NCBI GenBank assembly: GCA_011526395.1
Contig: WTHW01000041.1
Coordinates: 1 to 11,009 of the forward strand
From: Alphaproteobacteria bacterium
GTDB taxonomy: Bacteria > Pseudomonadota > Alphaproteobacteria > Puniceispirillales > Puniceispirillaceae
Length of the DNA: 11,009 bases
Direction of reading: 5' to 3'
Made by a program: the position numbers and the translations under genes. This document shows positions 7,591-11,009 of this stretch, in pieces. Within the stretch, counting starts at the first letter, position 1, and the number at the start of each line of letters is the position of its first letter. The notes below the pieces were generated by a model. It did not search any database. It saw only the letters and a list, made by a program, of their open reading frames with translations, and had not been told where the DNA came from.

Positions 7591-8604
7591 ATGGCAATTG
7601 ACACAAGATTTCATAATATCAAAGAGCCTCTATCTTCTGGCTCATTGGCACAGATTGCCAAGCTTGTTCCCTTTAATGATATTGAGATGACGATAACCCA
7701 CGCCGCCCAGCCTTCTGAAGCTGGCAAAGGAAGCATCTGCTATATTGCGGATAAATCCTTAATTTCAGGCAATGAGGGCTTATCAGACTCTGTCATAATC
7801 ACCACCCAAGAGTTAGCAAGCGATTGTCCCGGCGGCGCCTCTATTTTCCTTGCTGAAAACCCGCGTATTGCCTTTTCACTTGTGCTATCTCATCTCTATC
7901 AGACAGATAAAACCCATCTGATATCTGACAAGGCAGAGATATCCAAAACCGCTCAGATAGGTAAAAACACTTCAATCGGCGCTTTTGCTGTCATCGGTGA
8001 TAATGTCGAAATTGGTGATAATGTGCAAATCGCCCCTCATGCGGTGATTGAGGCATCATGCCAGATATCTGATGGGTGCGATATTGGCGCACATTGCCAC
8101 ATATCCTTTGCCAAATTGGGAAAAAACGTCGCCATAGCCGCAAATTCTGTCATTGGTAAACAAGGCTTCGGCTTTGAGATGACAGCCACTGGTGCGATAA
8201 TGGTGCCTCATCTTGGCCTTGTTGAAATCGCTGATAACGTCAAAATTGGCGCAAATTGCACGATAGATCGCGGCGTACTTGGCAACACAACCCTAGCCAG
8301 TAATGTGATGATAGATAATCAGGTGCATATCGCACATAATGTTACAATCGGCCGCAATACAATCATATTGGCGCAAGTTGGCATTGCTGGCAGTTCACAA
8401 ATTGGAAATAATGTCATACTGGCTGGACAGGTTGGTGTGAAAGATCACATGGTCATTGCAGACGGCGCAATCATTCTTTCTGCGTCAAAAGTGATCAAAT
8501 CACTGACCGAACCTGGCACCTATGCTGGCAATCCTGCTGTGCCAGCACGTGATCATTGGCGCGAACTTGCTGCATTAAAAAAACTAGTAAAGAAGAAACC
8601 TTAA
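7591..8604 (+). CDS. lpxD: UDP-3-O-(3-hydroxyacyl)glucosamine N-acyltransferase
   Basis: LpxD transfers a 3-hydroxyacyl chain from ACP to the 2-amino group of UDP-3-O-acyl-glucosamine, the third step of lipid A synthesis, in the cytoplasm. The 337-residue product matches E. coli LpxD (341). The N-terminal uridine-binding domain occupies about 1-110, with the A-E-N-P-R (88-92) segment common in the family. A left-handed beta-helix of hexapeptide repeats (I-G-x-N/D-x-x) runs from about 113 to 300. The segment G-K-Q-G-F-G-F (189-195) is family-typical, as is D-N-Q-V-H-I-A-H-N-V (242-251). His249 corresponds to catalytic His239 of E. coli and His246 lies just before it. The C-terminal helix (about 321-336) is basic, as expected for ACP binding. 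Two adjacent repeats (135-146) are nearly identical in DNA. It lies 22 bp after the chaperone gene. Confidence 0.96.
   Translation: MAIDTRFHNIKEPLSSGSLAQIAKLVPFNDIEMTITHAAQPSEAGKGSICYIADKSLISGNEGLSDSVIITTQELASDCPGGASIFLAENPRIAFSLVLSHLYQTDKTHLISDKAEISKTAQIGKNTSIGAFAVIGDNVEIGDNVQIAPHAVIEASCQISDGCDIGAHCHISFAKLGKNVAIAANSVIGKQGFGFEMTATGAIMVPHLGLVEIADNVKIGANCTIDRGVLGNTTLASNVMIDNQVHIAHNVTIGRNTIILAQVGIAGSSQIGNNVILAGQVGVKDHMVIADGAIILSASKVIKSLTEPGTYAGNPAVPARDHWRELAALKKLVKKKP
7993..8028 (+). repeat. Tandem 18-bp repeat inside lpxD (one hexapeptide unit doubled)
   Basis: The 18-bp units 7993-8010 and 8011-8028 match at 15 of 18 positions and encode I-G-D-N-V-E and I-G-D-N-V-Q (residues 135-146). Hexapeptide repeats are expected in the beta-helix, but such high DNA identity between neighbours is unusual compared with the other turns of the same gene. 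It could reflect recent duplication or simply strong constraint plus shared codon use. Confidence 0.7.
8523..8547 (+). other. Perfect 8-bp inverted repeat within the 3' end of lpxD
   Basis: TGCTGGCA (8523-8530) and TGCCAGCA (8540-8547) are exact reverse complements around a 9-nt loop. No T tract follows, so it is not an intrinsic terminator. It lies in the codons for the conserved Y-A-G-N-P-A-V-P segment, so amino-acid constraint alone may explain it. The structure is plainly present in sequence; a function is not shown. Confidence 0.5.
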
Positions 8605-8608
8605 GGAA
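8603..8608 (+). promoter_or_regulatory. Ribosome binding site of fabZ overlapping the lpxD stop
   Basis: AAGGAA lies 6 nt before ATG 8615 and begins in the last two bases of the lpxD stop codon (TAA 8602-8604). This fits coupled translation. Confidence 0.6.
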
Positions 8609-8614
8609 ATCATC

Positions 8615-9070
8615 ATGTCAGATACTGTCACAGAAATGGATTACGGCGCTGTTTTGAAGGCATTGCCACATCGCCCGCCTTTTTTATTGATTGATAAGGT
8701 TGTTGATATCGTCGCTGATGATAGCGCAACAGGCATCAGAGCTGTCAGCAGTAATGAGCCTTATTTTGCAGGCCATTTTCCGGGTCACCCAGTGATGCCG
8801 GGCGTTCTGATTGTTGAAGCATTGGCGCAAACAGCCGCATGCCTTGTATCAGCCACATTGGGTGATGAGACAGAAGATAAATTGGTCTTTTTCACAACCA
8901 TAGACAACGTAAAATTCCGCAAGCCCGTTCTGCCGGGCTGTTTGCTAGAGCTAAAGGTAAAGAAGATATCAGCGAGAGGGCCATTATGGAAATTCTCTGG
9001 TGAGGCGCATGTTGAGGGCAAAAAAGTCACAGAATGTAACTTCTCAGCCATGATGATTGACCCACAATAA
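8615..9070 (+). CDS. fabZ: 3-hydroxyacyl-[ACP] dehydratase FabZ
   Basis: FabZ dehydrates (3R)-hydroxyacyl-ACP to trans-2-enoyl-ACP in type II fatty-acid synthesis. It competes for the same 3-hydroxyacyl-ACP pool used by LpxA and LpxD, the usual explanation for its place between them. The 151-residue product has family length and a hotdog fold pattern: L-P-H-R-P-P-F-L-L-I-D (17-27), then G-H-F-P-G-H-P-V-M-P-G-V (53-64) with catalytic His54, then E-A-L-A-Q (68-72) at the start of the central helix with catalytic Glu68. F-F-T-T-I-D-N-V-K-F-R-K-P-V (about 92-105) is also typical. FabA is distinguished by different sequence around the active site and is usually longer, so FabZ is preferred. It is 10 bp after lpxD and 35 bp before lpxA. 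Confidence 0.97.
   Translation: MSDTVTEMDYGAVLKALPHRPPFLLIDKVVDIVADDSATGIRAVSSNEPYFAGHFPGHPVMPGVLIVEALAQTAACLVSATLGDETEDKLVFFTTIDNVKFRKPVLPGCLLELKVKKISARGPLWKFSGEAHVEGKKVTECNFSAMMIDPQ
8922..8939 (+). other. GC-rich 6-bp hairpin within fabZ
   Basis: AGCCCG (8922-8927) and CGGGCT (8934-8939) are exact reverse complements around a 6-nt loop. The downstream bases contain only three consecutive T, so this is not a convincing terminator. It codes for the conserved K-P-V-L-P-G segment, and chance or protein constraint is a sufficient explanation. Confidence 0.4.
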
Positions 9071-9105
9071 TACGTGAATAACTAGCATTTGAAATCGTTT
9101 TTACC

Positions 9106-9897
9106 ATGACCAATATTCATCCCACAGCCATCATTGACCCCTCTGCCGAGATTGATAGTTCAGTCAAAATCGGCGCCTATAGTGTCATTGGTGCGCATGT
9201 GAAAATTGCCAAAGATTGTAACATTCATGCACATGTTGTGATTGAAGGGCGCACAACCATAGGCGAGAATTGTGAGATATTCTCATTTGCCTGTCTTGGC
9301 AAAGCGCCACAGCACTTGCGCTATGATGGTGAGCCTGCAGAGCTAATTATCGGCAATAACAACATCATTCGTGAACATGTCACCATGCATATTGGCACAG
9401 CGCTTGGCAATATGAAGACTGTCATCGGTAACGATGGCATGTTTATGGCATCCTCTCATGTGGCACATGATTGCATTGTCGGTGATAACTTTATCCTTGC
9501 TCAAAATGCCGCTCTTGGCGGTCATTGCGTGGTGTCTGATAATGTTTATTTCGGCGCTTATTCTGCGGCACATCAATTTGTGCGTATTGGTCATAATGCG
9601 ATGATTGGCGGCCTCACTGCTGTGATCGCTGATATCATCCCTTATGGCAATGTGTTTGGTGAACGTGGCCATTTGCAAGGTCTGAACCTGATTGGCATGA
9701 AACGTCGCGGCATGGCAAAATCTGACATTAAATTCATCAAATCAGCCTTTGATCATATCTTCCTGCAAGATGGCGTCTTTCAGGATAATCTTGCCTCTGC
9801 CAAAACAGAGTTTGGCGATAATCAGGCTGTCAAAGAGATGATTGATTTCATCGAGCAAGGCGGCTCACGCCCCTTATGTGTGGTAAAGGGTAAATAA
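9106..9897 (+). CDS. lpxA: UDP-N-acetylglucosamine O-acyltransferase
   Basis: LpxA transfers a 3-hydroxyacyl chain from ACP to the 3-OH of UDP-GlcNAc, the first step of lipid A synthesis. The 263-residue product matches E. coli (262). The N-terminal 1-180 is a beta-helix of hexapeptide repeats beginning I-H-P-T-A-I-I-D-P (4-12), followed by a C-terminal helical domain. The catalytic segment S-H-V-A-H-D-C-I-V-G (117-126) holds His121 (E. coli His125) and His118 (His122). His140 and His156 match His144 and His160. G-K-A-P-Q-H-L-R-Y (65-73) is the usual substrate-site stretch. Gly169 corresponds to E. coli Gly173, the acyl-length ruler position. ATG 9106 has no good ribosome binding site, but the upstream in-frame stop (TAA 9079-9081) leaves no other ATG, GTG or TTG. 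The stop overlaps the lpxI start by 1 bp. Confidence 0.97.
   Translation: MTNIHPTAIIDPSAEIDSSVKIGAYSVIGAHVKIAKDCNIHAHVVIEGRTTIGENCEIFSFACLGKAPQHLRYDGEPAELIIGNNNIIREHVTMHIGTALGNMKTVIGNDGMFMASSHVAHDCIVGDNFILAQNAALGGHCVVSDNVYFGAYSAAHQFVRIGHNAMIGGLTAVIADIIPYGNVFGERGHLQGLNLIGMKRRGMAKSDIKFIKSAFDHIFLQDGVFQDNLASAKTEFGDNQAVKEMIDFIEQGGSRPLCVVKGK
9885..9890 (+). promoter_or_regulatory. Ribosome binding site of lpxI within the lpxA end
   Basis: AAAGGG lies 6 nt before ATG 9897. It sits inside the last codons of lpxA, and the start overlaps the lpxA stop as TAATG, a classic arrangement for translational coupling. Confidence 0.6.
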
Positions 9898-10715
9898 TGT
9901 CACAAATTGGGATTATCGCAGGGGCAGGGGATTTGCCAATCGCGACCGCAAAAATGGCGGTGGCAAAGGGACTAACCCCTAGCATTATATCTCTTGATAA
10001 TCGCGATTTATCTGATTTTACGCCTTGCGATGCACGCCATTTCGTTGTCACACAAATCGAAGCCATCATATCTCATTTTGTCTCACAGGATATTGTGAAT
10101 ATCGTCATGGTTGGCAAGGTGGAACGACCACAGCTAACGCCTGACCTGATTATTGACGAGACGGCAAAACAACTACTTCTGCAATCTCATGGGGCTGGTG
10201 ATGATGCTGTTCTTGGCGCTATTCTTGGCCTGATGCAGCAATCTGGCTTACAAATCATACCAATCTCATCTCTGCTAGCTGATCACAAATTGCCTGCCAA
10301 TTATGATAATAACATTGGCCCCGCGCCATCACAGGCTAGCCTTGCCATCGCCAAGACCACACATGCCCGTCTTGGTGATTTGGATGTCGGGCAAGCGTTG
10401 GTTTTGCAAGATGAGCGTATCATTGCCATAGAGGCAGCTGAAGGCACTGATGAGATGATAAAACGTGCTGCAGATTATCTGATGGACAGCCGCGATGCCT
10501 TATTCTTAAAAGCAAGCAAATCCAATCAGAATAAATTGCTAGACCCGCCAGTCTTTGGGGCGCAAACATTGGCGCTTTGCGTCTCATCTGGCATCCGCAT
10601 CATTGCGCTCGAAGCTGAACATTGCTTGCTAGCTATCCCTTTATCAGAGCTTGAAGATTTATGTGAAGCTCATCAGATAAGGCTCATCTCACTCACACAA
10701 GATGAAGCGCCCTAG
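9897..10715 (+). CDS. lpxI: UDP-2,3-diacylglucosamine hydrolase LpxI
   Basis: LpxI (formerly DUF1009) hydrolyses UDP-2,3-diacylglucosamine to lipid X and UMP, replacing the unrelated LpxH of E. coli; it is the form usual in alphaproteobacteria. The 272-residue product shows an N-terminal domain with I-G-I-I-A-G-A-G-D-L-P (4-14) and G-K-V-E-R-P-Q-L (73-80), then G-A-G-D-D-A-V-L (99-106). The C-terminal domain has A-I-E-A-A-E-G-T-D-E-M-I (177-188), with the family's E-G-T-D, and K-L-L-D-P-P-V-F-G (213-221). Asp216 may correspond to the catalytic Asp225 reported for Caulobacter LpxI; I infer this from local pattern, not from an alignment. It overlaps lpxA by 1 bp and its stop directly touches the lpxB start, so product and next enzyme are made together. 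Confidence 0.95.
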   Translation: MSQIGIIAGAGDLPIATAKMAVAKGLTPSIISLDNRDLSDFTPCDARHFVVTQIEAIISHFVSQDIVNIVMVGKVERPQLTPDLIIDETAKQLLLQSHGAGDDAVLGAILGLMQQSGLQIIPISSLLADHKLPANYDNNIGPAPSQASLAIAKTTHARLGDLDVGQALVLQDERIIAIEAAEGTDEMIKRAADYLMDSRDALFLKASKSNQNKLLDPPVFGAQTLALCVSSGIRIIALEAEHCLLAIPLSELEDLCEAHQIRLISLTQDEAP

Positions 10716-11009
10716 ATGACCGAAAAAGCCTTTATCATAGCAGGTGAGCCATCAGGCGATAATTTAGCCGCCTGTTTGATGCGTTCTCAAAAAAAGCGCT
10801 ATGAATGGCACGGCATGGGCGGTCCTGCCATGATGAAAGAAGGGCTATCCTCGCTTGCTGATTACAGCGCGCTTCATGTCTTGGGCATCTTTCAGGCGCT
10901 ATCACGCTATCACAGCCTTAAATCACTTTTGAACAAGCTTGTGGATGATGCTTGCACACTTCGCCCCTCTGTCATCTTCACCATTGATGCCAAAGCCTTC
11001 TCGGTGCGT
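10716..11009 (+). CDS. lpxB: Lipid-A-disaccharide synthase, N-terminal part only
   Basis: LpxB joins lipid X and UDP-2,3-diacylglucosamine into the beta-1,6 disaccharide of lipid A at the inner membrane. Here 98 codons are visible, running off the right edge with no stop. Family features: A-G-E-P-S-G-D at 9-15, the N-terminal nucleotide-sugar fold motif; G-M-G-G-P-A-M at 33-39; H-V-L-G-I-F at 53-58; and near the edge the segment T-I-D-A-K-A-F-S, corresponding to the conserved I-D-x-x-x-F region. The start ATG 10716 immediately follows the lpxI stop (TAGATG, 10713-10718), with no clear ribosome binding site, which suggests initiation by ribosomes finishing lpxI. The glycosyltransferase C-terminal domain is outside the window. 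Confidence 0.94.
   Translation, partial: MTEKAFIIAGEPSGDNLAACLMRSQKKRYEWHGMGGPAMMKEGLSSLADYSALHVLGIFQALSRYHSLKSLLNKLVDDACTLRPSVIFTIDAKAFSVR

Noticed and set aside
9343..9678. 111-codon minus-strand open frame with many His and Met residues
   Set aside because: It is the reverse complement of the lpxA hexapeptide region. The unusual composition follows from the repeated codons of lpxA, and there is no supporting start context.
1..11009. A novel defence, mobile or biosynthetic system hidden in the window
   Set aside because: Every coding stretch belongs to a known core family in a well-known order, the strand never changes, no long gap exists, and I saw no direct-repeat array, insertion ends or abrupt change in composition.

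Overview
The window is one uninterrupted, single-strand (+) run of 13 genes for envelope biogenesis and core metabolism: pyrH (3' end only), frr, uppS, cdsA, dxr, rseP, bamA, an ompH/skp-type chaperone gene, lpxD, fabZ, lpxA, lpxI and lpxB (5' end only). The organism is a Gram-negative bacterium, most likely an alphaproteobacterium. Three things support this: the gene order is the one typical of that class, the UDP-2,3-diacylglucosamine hydrolase is LpxI rather than LpxH, and RseP is short with a single evident PDZ domain. Base composition looks moderate (mid-40s percent GC, estimated by eye from a few lines), lower than in many cultured alphaproteobacteria. A marine or other low-GC lineage is possible, but I cannot name a genus.

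Layout: positions 1-815 hold the end of UMP kinase and the ribosome recycling factor. Positions 830-3481 hold undecaprenyl-PP synthase, CDP-diglyceride synthase and DXP reductoisomerase, giving isoprenoid and lipid precursors. Positions 3501-4595 hold the site-2 protease RseP. A 100-bp gap, the longest in the window, precedes bamA (4696-6981) and the periplasmic chaperone gene (6990-7568). Positions 7591-11009 hold the lipid A block lpxD-fabZ-lpxA-lpxI-lpxB, with fabZ supplying the fatty-acid dehydratase that competes for the 3-hydroxyacyl-ACP used by LpxA and LpxD.

The genes are tightly packed. Most gaps are 0-35 bp, lpxA and lpxI overlap by 1 bp (TAATG), and the lpxI stop abuts the lpxB start (TAGATG). 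This suggests one or two long transcripts, with a possible internal promoter before bamA. Dxr feeds the MEP isoprenoid pathway, whose C5 units UppS polymerises into the undecaprenyl carrier. CdsA makes CDP-diacylglycerol for phospholipids. BamA and the chaperone assemble outer-membrane proteins, RseP performs regulated intramembrane proteolysis, and the lpx genes build the lipid A anchor of LPS.

I found no mobile element, CRISPR array, RNA gene or unfamiliar gene. No stretch above 100 bp lacks a gene. Every gene belongs to a recognisable family, and the window reads as an ordinary conserved locus. The points worth a second look are small: the cdsA start, a BamA C-terminus lacking the usual aromatic residue, the pre-bamA gap, weak ribosome binding sites, a near-identical tandem hexapeptide repeat in lpxD, and two hairpins inside coding sequence.
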